Shown here: one piece after another, positions 18,251-28,009 of the stretch
Layout: the number at the start of each line of letters is the position of its first letter
Position numbering within the stretch: the first letter of the stretch is position 1
Assembly (NCBI GenBank): GCA_029265155.1
Contig: JAJUJV010000004.1
Location: forward strand, 1-43,365
Direction of reading: 5' to 3'
DNA: 43,365 nt
DNA from: Altererythrobacter sp.
Lineage (GTDB): Bacteria; Pseudomonadota; Alphaproteobacteria; Sphingomonadales; Sphingomonadaceae
The notes under the pieces: generated by a model
Told to the model about the DNA's origin: nothing
The model's database searches: none
Seen by the model: only the letters and a program-made list of their open reading frames with translations
Position numbers and translations under genes: made by a program

Positions 18251-19374
18251 GTCAGGAAGTCCGTCAGTTTACCGTAGCGCCCGATGATGACGGCGTTCGC
18301 CTCGACCGCTGGTTCAAGCGCCACCTGCCGCAGATCGGCTTCGCGACGATCTCGCGCTGGGCGCGCACCGGCCAGATCCGCATCGATGGCAAGCGCGTGA
18401 AGCCGGAAGATCGGCTCACCGCCGGCCAAGTGCTCCGCGTGCCGCCGGGCGGCGATGCCGCGCGTCCCAAACCGGCGCGGCGCGAGTTGACCGCCGATCA
18501 GCGGGCGCAAGCCGAAGCCATGCTGATGCTGCGCACCGAAGCCGCGCTGGTGCTCAACAAACCGCCGGGCCTCGCCACGCAAGGCGGCACCGGAACGCAC
18601 AACCACGTGGACGGGCTGCTCGACGCCTACATGGAAGGTGACGACGATCCGCGGCCCCGGCTCGTGCACCGGCTCGACAAGGATACGTCGGGCGTGCTGC
18701 TCGTCGCCCGTACCCCGGGCAGCGCGGCGTTCTTCTCGAAGCGGTTCTCGGGCCGCTCGGCGAAGAAGATCTACTGGGCCCTGGTGGTCGGCGTGCCCGA
18801 CGTGGCGGATGGCACGATCGATGCGCCGCTCGCCAAACAGCCCGGTAGCGGCGGCGAGAAAATGCACGTCGATACCGAGAACGGCCAACCGGCGAAGACC
18901 CGCTACCGGGTGATCGACCGCGCCGGCAACCGCGCCGCGTGGGTGGAGCTGCAGCCGCTCACCGGCCGTACGCACCAGCTTCGGGTGCACATGGCGGCGA
19001 TCGGCCACCCTATAGTGGGCGACGGCAAGTACGGCGGTCAGGACGCGTTCCTCACCGGCTCGATCAGCCGCAAGATGCATCTCCACGCTCGGCGGCTGAT
19101 CATCGACGCGCCGAAAGACGCGCAGGGCGGCGGCGGCACGCTCGACGTAACCGCAGAACTGCCGGAGCATTTCGCCACCAGCATGGAGCAACTCGGCTTC
19201 GATCCGGCAATGAGCGAAGCGCTGCCGGAAAGCGCCCCGCCGCCGCCTTCGCGCGAGGCGAAGAAGCAAGCTGCCCGGCAGCATGCCAAGCAATACCGCA
19301 AAGCCCGGCGCGGCGAGCGGCGCGGCCGCGGCGCGGCGACCGCGAAGCCTGGCCCGAAACCGAAGAAGCGCTGA
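18247..19374 (+). CDS. RluA-family ribosomal large-subunit pseudouridine synthase
   Basis: A 375-residue pseudouridine synthase converting specific uridines in 23S rRNA. An N-terminal S4 RNA-binding domain (about 16-80, GVRLDRWFKRHLP and GQIRIDGKRVKPEDRLTAGQ) precedes the RluA catalytic domain. This has VLNKPPGLATQGG and HRLDKDTSG, with the catalytic Asp at 144. GRTHQLRVHMA and HPIVGDGKYGG follow. The layout fits RluC, which modifies U955, U2504 and U2580, but the isotype is not certain. The last 40 residues are very basic and likely bind RNA. The start ATG 18247 overlaps crcB. The longer upstream frame is not needed. Confidence 0.9.
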   Translation: MSQEVRQFTVAPDDDGVRLDRWFKRHLPQIGFATISRWARTGQIRIDGKRVKPEDRLTAGQVLRVPPGGDAARPKPARRELTADQRAQAEAMLMLRTEAALVLNKPPGLATQGGTGTHNHVDGLLDAYMEGDDDPRPRLVHRLDKDTSGVLLVARTPGSAAFFSKRFSGRSAKKIYWALVVGVPDVADGTIDAPLAKQPGSGGEKMHVDTENGQPAKTRYRVIDRAGNRAAWVELQPLTGRTHQLRVHMAAIGHPIVGDGKYGGQDAFLTGSISRKMHLHARRLIIDAPKDAQGGGGTLDVTAELPEHFATSMEQLGFDPAMSEALPESAPPPPSREAKKQAARQHAKQYRKARRGERRGRGAATAKPGPKPKKR

Positions 19375-19417
19375 TGCCCTTCGCCTCCAGGCTGCAAGAT
19401 CGAGGGCTGCCGCCGAA

Positions 19418-20074
19418 ATGACCGTTCGCCTCGCCGTATTCGATTGCGACGGAACCTTGAGCGACGGGCAGGCAGCGGTCTGTACGGCGATGGCGCGGGC
19501 GTTTGCCGAAGCTGGCCTTCCCGCGCCGGACCTGCACCTCGTCCGGCGCAGCGTGGGCCTCAGCTTGCCGCATGCGGTGGCCCAGCTCGCGCCGGGTGCC
19601 CCTTCCGAGCAGCGGCATCATGCGGTGGAGGCCTATAAGCACGCTTTTCGCGCCGCCCGCCTCGACGGTTCGCTGCACGAGCCGCTGTTCGACGGCATTG
19701 GCGCAGTTCTGGAGCGGTTGCACGCGGCCGGCTGGATTCTGGGCGTGGCCACCGGCAAATCGGATCGCGGGCTGACGAGTTGCCTGACCAGCCACGGCAT
19801 TTTCGACCTGTTCGTGACCTTGCAAACCGCCGACAGGCATCCCTCGAAGCCTCACCCCGCCATGCTTGAGGCGGCCATCGTCGAAGCGGGCGCGCAGCCG
19901 CAAACGACGGTGATGATCGGCGACACCACTTACGACATGGACATGGCCCGTGCTGCCGGATGCCGCGCGATCGGCGTCGCCTGGGGTTATCATGCGCCCG
20001 CCGAGCTCCTAGCTGCAGGAGCGGAAGCGGTGGCAACGACGCCCGCGCATCTCGGAGACCTGCTCGATGTCTGA
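19418..20074 (+). CDS. HAD-superfamily hydrolase (phosphoglycolate-phosphatase-like)
   Basis: A 218-residue haloacid-dehalogenase phosphatase. Motif I FDCDGTLSDG provides the nucleophile Asp and the acid/base Asp. A helical cap follows (about 15-80). Motif II is the Thr in GVATGKSDRG, motif III is the Lys in HPSKPHPAML, and motif IV is GDTTYDMDMARAAG. It most resembles the Gph/PPaX group, so phosphoglycolate or a similar small phosphate ester is likely. The substrate cannot be fixed from sequence. ATG 19418 gives a start immediately before motif I and lies 43 bases after the pseudouridine synthase stop. Confidence 0.88.
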   Translation: MTVRLAVFDCDGTLSDGQAAVCTAMARAFAEAGLPAPDLHLVRRSVGLSLPHAVAQLAPGAPSEQRHHAVEAYKHAFRAARLDGSLHEPLFDGIGAVLERLHAAGWILGVATGKSDRGLTSCLTSHGIFDLFVTLQTADRHPSKPHPAMLEAAIVEAGAQPQTTVMIGDTTYDMDMARAAGCRAIGVAWGYHAPAELLAAGAEAVATTPAHLGDLLDV

Positions 20075-20288
20075 TCCCGCCGACGAACGGCAGTCGCGCA
20101 ATCGCTGGCTTACGATCCAGGCGGCGCGGATCGGCGGCGTCGTGCTCGCGATCCTGGGCCTGCTCGCCGGCGAGGGCGCGATCGGCGGTCAGTCGTGGAT
20201 CGGCTACCTGCTCCTCGCGGTGGGTCTGCTCGTTGTGTTCATCGTGCCCACCAGGCTTGCCCGTAAATGGCGGAGCCCGGGGCCATGA
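20067..20288 (+). CDS. Small two-helix membrane protein of unknown function
   Basis: A 73-residue protein with a charged N-terminus (MSDPADERQSRNRW) and two hydrophobic segments (about 20-38 and 43-62) ending in a basic tail (RLARKWRSPGP). It overlaps the HAD gene by 8 bases and the ATP12 gene by 4 bases (ATGA), so translational coupling is likely. That tight packing is the main reason to accept it. I do not recognise a family. Confidence 0.75.
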   Translation: MSDPADERQSRNRWLTIQAARIGGVVLAILGLLAGEGAIGGQSWIGYLLLAVGLLVVFIVPTRLARKWRSPGP

Positions 20289-20980
20289 AGCGCTTCTGGA
20301 AAGCAGTGACGGTCGAGGAAGCGGGCGGCGGCTTCCAACTCGCTCTCGATGGGCGGCTGATCCGCACCCAAGGCGGCCAGGCGCAAATCGTGCCGACGCG
20401 TACGCTTGCCGAGGCCATGGCTGAGGAATGGAGCAGCCAGGGCGAAGAGGTCGCGCCCGAGCGGTTCGTCTTTCGCGACATCGCCGATTTCGCGATCGAC
20501 CACGTTGGCGCCGACCGGGCCACCACGATCGAGACGCTGCTGCGCTACGGTGAAACCGATACGCTCTGTTACCGAGCCGATCCGGACGAACCGCTCTACA
20601 AGCGGCAGCGTCAGGTTTGGGATCCCCTGCTCGACGCGCTGGAGGCGCGGCACGAAGTGCGGCTGGAGCCGGTTTCGGGTGTCGTTCACCGTCCGCAGCG
20701 GAGCGAAACCATGGGGCGCTTGCGCGAAGTGCTCGGCGCGCAGGACGATTTCACTCTCGCCGCGCTCAACACCCTGACCCCGCTCGCCGCCTCGCTGGCC
20801 GTGGCTCTCGCCGCCATCGAACCGGGCGCCGACGCGCGCGAATTGTTCTCTGCCGCCAACTGCGAGCAGGACTGGCAGGCCGAACTCTGGGGCTGGGATC
20901 TCGAAGCCGAGCGCGCGCGCGAGCACCGGCTAACGGCGTTCGAAGCGGCCGCCCGCTTCGCCCATCTCGCCCGAACCTGA
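20285..20980 (+). CDS. ATP12-family F1-ATPase assembly chaperone
   Basis: A 231-residue member of the ATP12 family. ATP12 chaperones the alpha subunit during assembly of the F1 sector of ATP synthase, and alphaproteobacteria carry the ancestral version. Recognisable parts are the N-terminal MKRFWKAVTVEEAGGGFQLALDGR, the VPTRTLAEAMAEEW block, the FRDIADFAIDHV stretch and the TLCYRADPDEPLYKRQ segment, ending with AAARFAHLA. ATG 20285 overlaps the preceding small gene by 4 bases. The gene converges with the flavoprotein gene, leaving only 4 bases between stops. Confidence 0.9.
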   Translation: MKRFWKAVTVEEAGGGFQLALDGRLIRTQGGQAQIVPTRTLAEAMAEEWSSQGEEVAPERFVFRDIADFAIDHVGADRATTIETLLRYGETDTLCYRADPDEPLYKRQRQVWDPLLDALEARHEVRLEPVSGVVHRPQRSETMGRLREVLGAQDDFTLAALNTLTPLAASLAVALAAIEPGADARELFSAANCEQDWQAELWGWDLEAERAREHRLTAFEAAARFAHLART

Positions 20981-20984
20981 CCGA

Positions 20985-21566
20985 TCAGGCGGCTTTCGCG
21001 CCGAGTTCGCGCATTTCGGCCAGCGCCTGCTCGCGTCGCTTCGCGTGCTGCACGCCGCCAACAATCGTGTGTTCGACCGGATTGAAACCAACCAGCTTCA
21101 GGATGTTGCGCTGCAAGCTCTTCAAGCTGTTGGCGCTATAGACCAGACGGTAGAAGATCGCCGACATCCCCATCGTCACCACCACGCGCGCCGAACGCCC
21201 CTCGAGCAGCTTCAGCGGTAGTCCGGTCGTACGGTATTCGAGCGCAAAGCCGGGCCGCATCACCTGCTCCAGGAACGCCTTGAGCAAGGCCGGCACATCG
21301 CCGAGCCACAGCGGATAGAGGATCACCACGTGATCCGCCCATTCGATGTCGTTCTGGGCGCGGACGATGACCGGGGGCGCTTCGCCCTCGAGCCAATCCG
21401 ATGGTTTGCGGATCAGCGGAAAATCGAGCTTGGCCACGTCGAGCACGACCACTTCGTGGCCCCCGGCTTCCGCAGCGCCGGCATACTCGCGAGCGAGCGC
21501 GTGGACGAAATGGTCCGGATCGGGATCGGGATGGGCGTCTATGACGAGAACGCGACGTCGGGACAT
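20985..21566 (-). CDS. NAD(P)H:quinone-reductase-like flavoprotein (flavodoxin_2 family)
   Basis: A 193-residue flavodoxin-like-fold protein of the NAD(P)H dehydrogenase (quinone) family, which includes KefF and MdaB. The N-terminal VLVIDAHPDPD loop binds the FMN or FAD phosphate. The ILYPLWLGDVPALLKAFLEQVM block is a family signature. It probably reduces quinones or other electrophiles by two-electron transfer. The ATG has GGAG close upstream. It is 83 bases downstream of the Mla lipoprotein gene on the same strand. That gap contains a 9-base inverted repeat, so cotranscription is uncertain. Confidence 0.85.
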   Translation of the reverse strand: MSRRRVLVIDAHPDPDPDHFVHALAREYAGAAEAGGHEVVVLDVAKLDFPLIRKPSDWLEGEAPPVIVRAQNDIEWADHVVILYPLWLGDVPALLKAFLEQVMRPGFALEYRTTGLPLKLLEGRSARVVVTMGMSAIFYRLVYSANSLKSLQRNILKLVGFNPVEHTIVGGVQHAKRREQALAEMRELGAKAA

Positions 21567-21577
21567 CGTAAGCTCCG

Positions 21578-21621
21578 CAATGGCTTGCGGTGCCTACTCC
21601 TGCCCTGCGCCGAAGCCATTG
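21578..21621. repeat. Perfect 9-base inverted repeat between lipoprotein and flavoprotein genes
   Basis: CAATGGCTT (21578-21586) and AAGCCATTG (21613-21621) are exact complements separated by 26 bases. They could form a stem in the leader of the flavoprotein mRNA or end the upstream Mla transcript. There is no T run. Confidence 0.5.
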
Positions 21622-21649
21622 ACGGCGCTCAATCAATGCGACGGCTCGC

Positions 21650-22228
21650 TTAGCCGACCCACTCCGCCACCTGGCGAGCCACCTCGTTCGCCGCCTGGTT
21701 CAGCGCAGCCGCGACCGGCTCCGCCTCGGCCACTGCCGGGACGCTGCTTTCGAAGCGCCGGGTGCGAACCGGTCCGTCAACCTGCTGCAGGACCGCATCG
21801 TAGCGCACCACCACGCTGCCGCGGGTCGCATCGTAGCCCATGTCGAGCAGTTCACCCGAAAGCTGGGTCGAGGCGTTCAAGCCGAGTTCGCCGTGGGTGA
21901 TCACCAGCCGGTTGCCACCGGCGCGGATCGTCTCTGCCAGCAGATTCTGGAACAGCCGCGCGGGTCTTTCGACCCACACCGCGTCCTTCAGATAAGCCAG
22001 ACTGGAATCGCTGGTCTGCACCGGCACGCGCGTGACGTTGAGCCGCTGGCTGGCCAGCGGCTCGGCCACTGCGAGCGCCGCCGTTGCCGGCCCCGTGGTG
22101 GCAAAGCCCGCCGCCGCCCCACGCTCGGGCGTCAGCGTCAGAAGCTGGTCTGGCGGATCCCCGCCAAGGCTCAAGCAACCCGCTAGCGGCGCGGCCATGA
22201 GCACTGAAAGCAGCACACGTTTCAACAT
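21650..22228 (-). CDS. ABC-type transport auxiliary lipoprotein (Mla/Pqi-type)
   Basis: A 192-residue lipoprotein of the ABC_trans_aux (PqiC-like) family. The N-terminus is a lipoprotein signal with the lipobox LAGC, so Cys18 would be lipidated and the protein anchored in the outer membrane. The mature part contains the family pattern of a Gln-rich start (DQLLTLTPE), VAEPLASQRLNVTRVPVQT, the AVWVERPARLFQNLLAETI block, and a C-terminal helix. Such proteins receive or pass lipids at the outer membrane for MCE transport systems. It begins 13 bases after the MlaD-like gene. Confidence 0.88.
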   Translation of the reverse strand: MLKRVLLSVLMAAPLAGCLSLGGDPPDQLLTLTPERGAAAGFATTGPATAALAVAEPLASQRLNVTRVPVQTSDSSLAYLKDAVWVERPARLFQNLLAETIRAGGNRLVITHGELGLNASTQLSGELLDMGYDATRGSVVVRYDAVLQQVDGPVRTRRFESSVPAVAEAEPVAAALNQAANEVARQVAEWVG

Positions 22229-22241
22229 CGGTTGCTCTCCC

Positions 22242-23189
22242 TCAGGGCTCGTAATCCGGAAGTTTGGTCCCGCCGATCAGCGATCCGGCGCCGCCGGATT
22301 CGATCCGTTCGGTCACGGCCCGCAGCGCGGCGCTGGTGCGGCGCAGGTCCTGCAGCGTCGCGGTGGTTTGCGGCAAAGTGCCTTGCGAGAACTCGCGGGC
22401 GGCAGGTCCGGCCGACTGCATCGTCTCTTCCATCGCGTTCGCCGCCTGCCGCGCTGCCTGCAGCGTGGCCCGCAGCTCCTGCGCCAGGCTTTCGCCTTCG
22501 TTGTTGAGCAGCGCATCCGTCGATTCGAGCGTGCTCTCGAACGCCGCCAGCGTCTCGGTCGATTGCGCGAGCGTGCCCTGCAATTCGACCAGCGCGGCGC
22601 GGAACTCCGGCCCCATGTCGGCCAGCTGCGCGCTCATCCGGTTGGTGTTCGCCAGGATGCCGCTGATCGACGCCTGGTTGTCGTCGGATAGCAGCCGGGT
22701 CAGGCGATCGGTCAGCGTCGCCAGCCGCTCGAGCAGCAACGGCGCACTGGCCAGGATCTCGCCGAGACCGCCGGCCTCTGCCGGGATGACCGGGGCCCCT
22801 TCGGGGCACGCGGTGACTTCGCAGGTGATGGGCCGCGCCCCGCGGACCGCGCCGCCCAGCGAAACGGTCGAGACGCCGGTGAAGCTGGCCGAGATCGACG
22901 CGGTCGTGCCCTGCAGGATCGGGATGTCGTCGCGCAGCGAAACCCTCACCCGCACGAACTCCGGATCCTTGGTCCACAGCTCGATGGTCTTCACCTGGCC
23001 GGCAGGCACGCCCTTGAAGGTGACTTCCGAACCATTCGCCAGGCCCGCCACCGATTGCGGGAAGAAGATGTCGTATTCCTTGCGGTTGGAATTGCCGAGC
23101 TGGGCGAGCCAGACGATGAACAGCGCCAGCAGGCCGAGCAGCAGGAGGCTGACTGCCCCGACCCAGACGTAGTTGGCCCGTGTTTCCAT
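22242..23189 (-). CDS. MlaD-family MCE lipid-transport protein
   Basis: A 315-residue periplasmic substrate-binding component with one N-terminal transmembrane anchor (about 8-30) and one MCE domain (about 38-115), visible as FFPQSVAGLANGSEVTFKGVPAGQV. The rest is a long helical, Ala/Leu/Gln-rich region typical of MCE proteins that form needle or tube extensions. It acts with the permease, ATPase and lipoprotein encoded beside it to move phospholipids between membranes. The direction of transport cannot be read from sequence. The helical part is longer than in E. coli MlaD (183 residues), as is usual in alphaproteobacterial versions. Confidence 0.9.
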   Translation of the reverse strand: METRANYVWVGAVSLLLLGLLALFIVWLAQLGNSNRKEYDIFFPQSVAGLANGSEVTFKGVPAGQVKTIELWTKDPEFVRVRVSLRDDIPILQGTTASISASFTGVSTVSLGGAVRGARPITCEVTACPEGAPVIPAEAGGLGEILASAPLLLERLATLTDRLTRLLSDDNQASISGILANTNRMSAQLADMGPEFRAALVELQGTLAQSTETLAAFESTLESTDALLNNEGESLAQELRATLQAARQAANAMEETMQSAGPAAREFSQGTLPQTTATLQDLRRTSAALRAVTERIESGGAGSLIGGTKLPDYEP

Positions 23190-23198
23190 TGGCTTGCC

Positions 23199-24077
23199 CT
23201 ATGCCTTTCCGTCCGCGGCGTTGTCCATCGCTTTCGCCCGCGTGGACGTAACCTGCGCGGCGCGGCTGCGCGGGCCGCCGAAGTATTCCTGAATCCACGG
23301 GTGATCGAGCTCGAGCAGCTCGGGTATCGTGCCGACCGCCACGACCTTCTTGTCCGCCAGCACCGCCACCCGGTCGCAGATCGCATAAAGCGTGTCGAGG
23401 TCGTGGGTGATCAGGAACACGGTCAGCCCCAGCGTGTCGGCCAGGTCGCGCGTCAGGTTGTCGAAGTTCGCGGCACCGATCGGGTCGAGCCCGGCGGTCG
23501 GCTCGTCGAGGAACAGCAACTCCGGGTCGAGCGCCAATGCCCGCGCCAGGCCGGCGCGCTTGCGCATGCCGCCCGACAATTGCGACGGGTACTTCGCCGC
23601 CGCATCTTCGGGCAGCCCGCTCATCCGCACCTTATAGCGGGCGATCTCGTGCCTCAGCTCGGCGCTCAGCTCAGGGTAGAACTGCTTGAGCGGAACCTCG
23701 ATGTTCTCCGCCACGGTCAGCGTCGAGAACAGCGCTCCGCCCTGGAACAGTACGCCCCAGCGGCTGCGCACCGCGGCTTCCTCGTCAGGCTCGGCGCCGA
23801 TCGTGTTCTTGCCGAACACGCGCACTTCCCCCGCCGCCGGAATCTGCAGGCCGATGATCGAGCGCATCAGAACCGACTTGCCCGAACCCGATCCGCCCAC
23901 CACGCCGAGGATCTCTCCGCGCTGCACTCGCAGCGAAAGGTCCTCGTGCACCACCTGGTTGCCGAATTCGTTGCGCAGCCCTTCGATCTCGATCGGGTAA
24001 TCGCCGTCGAACTCTTCGACGACGTCGTCGCGCGCCTCTTCTGCGATTTCCTCGCGCAGGATTTCCTCGTCCTGCAT
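23199..24077 (-). CDS. MlaF-family ABC transporter ATP-binding protein
   Basis: A 292-residue ATPase that powers the MCE transporter. Walker A is GGSGSGKS (K67), the ABC signature is LSGGMRKR, and Walker B is LLFLDEPTAGLDP, followed by the switch His in ITHDLDT. The first 28 residues are an unusually acidic extension (Glu/Asp-rich) ahead of the normal ABC start. The gene overlaps the permease stop by one base (TGATG), so translation is coupled. Its C-terminus, after the nucleotide-binding domain, is short and charged. Confidence 0.92.
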   Translation of the reverse strand: MQDEEILREEIAEEARDDVVEEFDGDYPIEIEGLRNEFGNQVVHEDLSLRVQRGEILGVVGGSGSGKSVLMRSIIGLQIPAAGEVRVFGKNTIGAEPDEEAAVRSRWGVLFQGGALFSTLTVAENIEVPLKQFYPELSAELRHEIARYKVRMSGLPEDAAAKYPSQLSGGMRKRAGLARALALDPELLFLDEPTAGLDPIGAANFDNLTRDLADTLGLTVFLITHDLDTLYAICDRVAVLADKKVVAVGTIPELLELDHPWIQEYFGGPRSRAAQVTSTRAKAMDNAADGKA

Positions 24078-25186
24078 CAGCCCCAGCCCACTTCGCTGAA
24101 GAACACCGCGAAGAACGCGTCGAGCACGATGACCATGAAGATCGCCTGGACCACCGCCATCGTCGTGCGCAGTCCGACCTGCTCGGAGTTACCCTTGACC
24201 TGCATGCCTTGGTAACAACCCGCCAGCGCGACAATGAGCCCAAAGACCGGCGCTTTGATCATGCCGACCCACAAATCATAGATCGGCACGACTTCCTGGA
24301 TGCGGCTGAGGAAGGTCAGGAACGGGATGCCCAGCGTCAGGTCCGCGATAAAGGCGCCGCCGATCACGGCCATGACGGCGGAGAAGAACCCGAGCAGCGG
24401 CATCATCAGCACGGCTGCAAAAATACGCGGCAGGATCAGCGCGTCCATCGGCGAAACGCCGATCGTGCGCATCGCATCGACTTCCTCGGTCAGCTTCATC
24501 GTGCCGATCTGCGCGGCGAAAGCTGACCCGGATCGGCCCGCCACCATGATTGCAGTCATCAAGACCCCGAGCTCGCGCAGCGCCAGGCGGCCGGTGAGAT
24601 TGATCGTATAGATCTCGGCACCGAACTGCCGCAGCTGCGCCGCGCCCTGTTGGGCGATGACGATGCCGATCAGGAAGCTCATCACCGCAATGATCGGCAG
24701 CGCGGTCACCCCGACCAGCTCGAACTGCCGCACCAGCGCCTTGTAGGGGAACCGCCTGGGATGCAGCATGATGCGGCCCATCCCGATCAGCGTTTCGCCC
24801 AGGAAGCCGATGAAGCGCACTATTCCGTGGCCGGCGTTGATAACCTTTTCGCCCATGTCGGCCGCCACGCGCTGGAACGGCGGCAGGCGTTCGGGCCCGA
24901 TCGCCGCGCTGCTGGCGTTCGCCCGCACCGTTTCGATCAGCCTTTCCGCCTCGTCGCTCGCGCCGATCACCTCGGCGCCCTGCTCGTCGGCGAAACGGCT
25001 GACGATCCAGGCGCCGACGGTGTCGATGTCGCCGGCTTCCGACAAGTCGATGAACTGAACGGGCTCGCCATGGTCGCGCAGCTTGCGGTCGAGCACGCCG
25101 ATCGACGAAACCAGCAAGGGCCCCTGCATCAGGATCGTGGTGCGGCCGCCCCTCTCCTGCACCGTGAAATCCGCCCATTCGCGCAT
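24077..25186 (-). CDS. MlaE-family permease with fused N-terminal STAS domain
   Basis: A 369-residue permease. The first 110 residues form a STAS-like domain ([20 protein letters not shown] is the strand-loop-helix core), which in E. coli is a separate protein, MlaB. The MlaE permease follows with about five membrane helices and the family signature region [27 protein letters not shown]. It is the first gene of the four-gene Mla-type unit and divergent from valS. The fused layout is known in several proteobacteria. Confidence 0.92.
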   Translation of the reverse strand: MREWADFTVQERGGRTTILMQGPLLVSSIGVLDRKLRDHGEPVQFIDLSEAGDIDTVGAWIVSRFADEQGAEVIGASDEAERLIETVRANASSAAIGPERLPPFQRVAADMGEKVINAGHGIVRFIGFLGETLIGMGRIMLHPRRFPYKALVRQFELVGVTALPIIAVMSFLIGIVIAQQGAAQLRQFGAEIYTINLTGRLALRELGVLMTAIMVAGRSGSAFAAQIGTMKLTEEVDAMRTIGVSPMDALILPRIFAAVLMMPLLGFFSAVMAVIGGAFIADLTLGIPFLTFLSRIQEVVPIYDLWVGMIKAPVFGLIVALAGCYQGMQVKGNSEQVGLRTTMAVVQAIFMVIVLDAFFAVFFSEVGWG

Positions 25187-25279
25187 GGCGGGCAGCTATG
25201 CGGACAAATTCATGTGGCGGCAAGGCGTTGCAATCGCGCGTTGCCCTGCTTTCGAGAGGCTGGCAAAGGCCCGTGCCCT

Positions 25280-28009
25280 ATGACCAGCGAATTGCCCAAG
25301 ACTTTCGACCCCGCCGCGATTGAGGCGAAGTGGTACGCCCATTGGGAGGAAAACGGGCTCTTCCGCCCTGAGCGGCCGGACGCGGAACCCTTCACGATCG
25401 TCAATCCCCCGCCCAACGTCACGGGCTCGCTGCACATCGGCCATGCACTCGATAACACTCTTCAGGACATTGTGATCCGCTACGAGCGCCTCCGGGGCAA
25501 GGATGCGCTGTGGGTCGTAGGCACCGATCACGCCGGCATCGCCACGCAGATGGTCGTCGAACGCCAGCTCGAAGAGCGGCAGGACAAGCGCACCAACTAC
25601 TCCCGCGAAGAATTCGTCCAGAAGGTCTGGGAGTGGAAGGCCGAAAGCGGCGGCACGATCACCCGCCAACTCCGCCGCCTCGGCTGCTCGATGGACTGGA
25701 GCCGCGAGCAGTTCACGATGGACCCGCACTTCACCCGCGCGGTGGTGAAGGTCTTCGTCGACCTCTACAACCAGGGCCTGATCTACCGCGACAAGCGGCT
25801 GGTGAACTGGGACCCGAAGCTCAAGACCGCGATCAGCGACCTCGAGGTCGAGACGCGCGAGGTCCAGGGCGGCTTCTGGCACTTCAAGTACCCGCTCGCC
25901 GACGGCGTCACGCTCGATAGCGGCGCCGATCACATCGTCGTTGCCACCACGCGGCCCGAGACGATGCTCGCCGACATGGCCGTGGCCGTTCACCCCGAAG
26001 ACCCGCGCTACAAGTCGGTCATCGGCAAGGACATCCTCCAGCCGATCACCGGCCGCCGCTTCAAGGTCGTCGCCGACGAGCACGCCGATCCGGAGCTCGG
26101 CTCGGGCGCGGTGAAGATCACCCCCGGCCACGATTTCAACGACTTCGAAGTCGGCAAGCGCGCCGGCATCAAGCCCGCCGACATGCTCAACATGTTCGAC
26201 GCCGAAGCCCGCGTCGTGCAGACCGGCGATGGCCTGATTCCCCAAGAATTCCTCGGCCTCGACCGCTTCGACGCGCGCAAGCTGGTGGTGCAGCGGATGA
26301 AGGAACAAGGCTTCCTGATTCCGCACATCACCAAGGACAAGGAAGGCAACGAAACCGAACACGACGCCGAGCCGCGCACGATCCAGACGCCCTTCGGCGA
26401 CCGCGGCGGCGTGGTCATCGAACCCTGGCTGACCGACCAGTGGTACGTCGACGCCGAAACCCTCGCCCAGCCCCCGATCCAGGCGGTCCGCGACGGCCGC
26501 ATCGAGATCGTCCCCAAGACCTGGGAGAAAACCTTCTTCAACTGGATGGAGAACATCCAGCCGTGGTGCGTCAGCCGCCAGCTCTGGTGGGGGCACAGGA
26601 TTCCGGCTTGGTATGACGAAGACGGCAACGTGTTCGTCGCCGAAAGCGAGGAAGAAGCGCAGGCACTCGCCGGCAATAAGAAGCTGTCGCGCGATCCCGA
26701 CGTCCTCGACACCTGGTTCTCCAGCGCCCTCTGGCCCTTCGCCACGCTGGGTTGGCCGGACAAGAACGCCTCGCTCTACCAGCGCCACTACCCCAACGAT
26801 CTGCTGATCTCGGGCTTCGACATCCTGTTCTTCTGGGATGCGCGCATGGCGATGCAGGGCATGCACTTCAATGACGGCGAAGTGCCGTGGAAGCGCCTCT
26901 ACCTCCACGGCCTCGTGCGCGCGGCGGACGGGCAGAAGATGTCCAAGTCCAAGGGCAACGTCGTCGACCCGCTCGGCCTGATCGAACAGTACGGCGCCGA
27001 CGCGCTGCGCTTCTTCATGGCGGCGATGGAAAGCCAAGGCCGCGACGTGAAGATGGATGAAAAGCGCGTCGAAGGTTACCGCAACTTCGCCACCAAGCTG
27101 TGGAACGCCACGCGCTTCTGCCAGTCGAACGGCATCGGCGCGAGCAAGAGCGTTAAGGCCCCGCCCGCACGCCTCGCGGCCAACCAGTGGATCATCGGCG
27201 AAGTCGCGCAGACCGTCGAGCAGCTCGACAAGGCCATGGCAGAGCTGCGCTTCGACGCGGCCGCCAACGCGATCTACCACTTCACCTGGGACCGCTTCTG
27301 CGACTGGTATCTCGAGTTGATCAAGCCGGTGTTCCAGGGCGACCGGGACACGCCGGCCGCGCAGGAAACTCGCGAAGTCGCCGGCTGGGCGCTCGACCAG
27401 ATCCTGGTCATGCTCCACCCGTTCATGCCCTTCATCACCGAAGAGCTGTGGCACGCCCAAGCCGAATATCAGGGGGGGGAGCGCCCTTACGAACTGATCC
27501 TGGCGAAGTGGCCGCAGCCCGAAGCAAGCGTCGATGCCGCAGCGACCGATGCGATCGACTGGGTGATCCAGCTCACCACCGCCACGCGCGCGGCAAAGAA
27601 CGAGCTCGGCATCGCGCCGGGCGCCAAGCTCGCCGCCTTCTGTCCCGCCCCGTCCGACCTCGCCCGGCGCGTGGTCGACCGCAGCGCCGCGGCGATCGAA
27701 CGGCTGGCCCGCCTGACACCGATCGAGTTCGCCGAGCCTTCTGCAGGCGCGGCCATGCAGATCACCGCCGGCGGCGACGTGTTCATCATCCCGCTCGAAG
27801 GCGTGATCGACGTCGCGGCGGAGAAGGCTCGTCTCGCCAAGGCCCGCGACGCCTCGGTCAAGGAGCGCGACAGCCTCGCCAAGCGCCTCGAAAACCCGGC
27901 TTTCGTCAAGAAAGCCAAGCCCGAAGCGGTCGAAAAGGCCCGCGCCGACCACGCGCATCACGCCGCCGAAGTCGAACGCCTGGAGGCGGCACTGGCAAGA
28001 TTGGGCTAG
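25280..28009 (+). CDS. valS: Valyl-tRNA synthetase
   Basis: ValS charges tRNA-Val and edits mischarged threonine. It is a class I enzyme of 909 residues (951 in E. coli). [18 protein letters not shown] contains the HIGH motif at 52-55. The CP1 editing domain follows, with [24 protein letters not shown] is at 553-557. The anticodon-binding helical domain and a C-terminal coiled-coil arm ([22 protein letters not shown] and after) complete it. ATG 25280 is the first start giving the canonical N-terminus [11 protein letters not shown]. The MlaE gene is divergent, 93 bases away. Identification is secure. Confidence 0.97.
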   Translation: MTSELPKTFDPAAIEAKWYAHWEENGLFRPERPDAEPFTIVNPPPNVTGSLHIGHALDNTLQDIVIRYERLRGKDALWVVGTDHAGIATQMVVERQLEERQDKRTNYSREEFVQKVWEWKAESGGTITRQLRRLGCSMDWSREQFTMDPHFTRAVVKVFVDLYNQGLIYRDKRLVNWDPKLKTAISDLEVETREVQGGFWHFKYPLADGVTLDSGADHIVVATTRPETMLADMAVAVHPEDPRYKSVIGKDILQPITGRRFKVVADEHADPELGSGAVKITPGHDFNDFEVGKRAGIKPADMLNMFDAEARVVQTGDGLIPQEFLGLDRFDARKLVVQRMKEQGFLIPHITKDKEGNETEHDAEPRTIQTPFGDRGGVVIEPWLTDQWYVDAETLAQPPIQAVRDGRIEIVPKTWEKTFFNWMENIQPWCVSRQLWWGHRIPAWYDEDGNVFVAESEEEAQALAGNKKLSRDPDVLDTWFSSALWPFATLGWPDKNASLYQRHYPNDLLISGFDILFFWDARMAMQGMHFNDGEVPWKRLYLHGLVRAADGQKMSKSKGNVVDPLGLIEQYGADALRFFMAAMESQGRDVKMDEKRVEGYRNFATKLWNATRFCQSNGIGASKSVKAPPARLAANQWIIGEVAQTVEQLDKAMAELRFDAAANAIYHFTWDRFCDWYLELIKPVFQGDRDTPAAQETREVAGWALDQILVMLHPFMPFITEELWHAQAEYQGGERPYELILAKWPQPEASVDAAATDAIDWVIQLTTATRAAKNELGIAPGAKLAAFCPAPSDLARRVVDRSAAAIERLARLTPIEFAEPSAGAAMQITAGGDVFIIPLEGVIDVAAEKARLAKARDASVKERDSLAKRLENPAFVKKAKPEAVEKARADHAHHAAEVERLEAALARLG

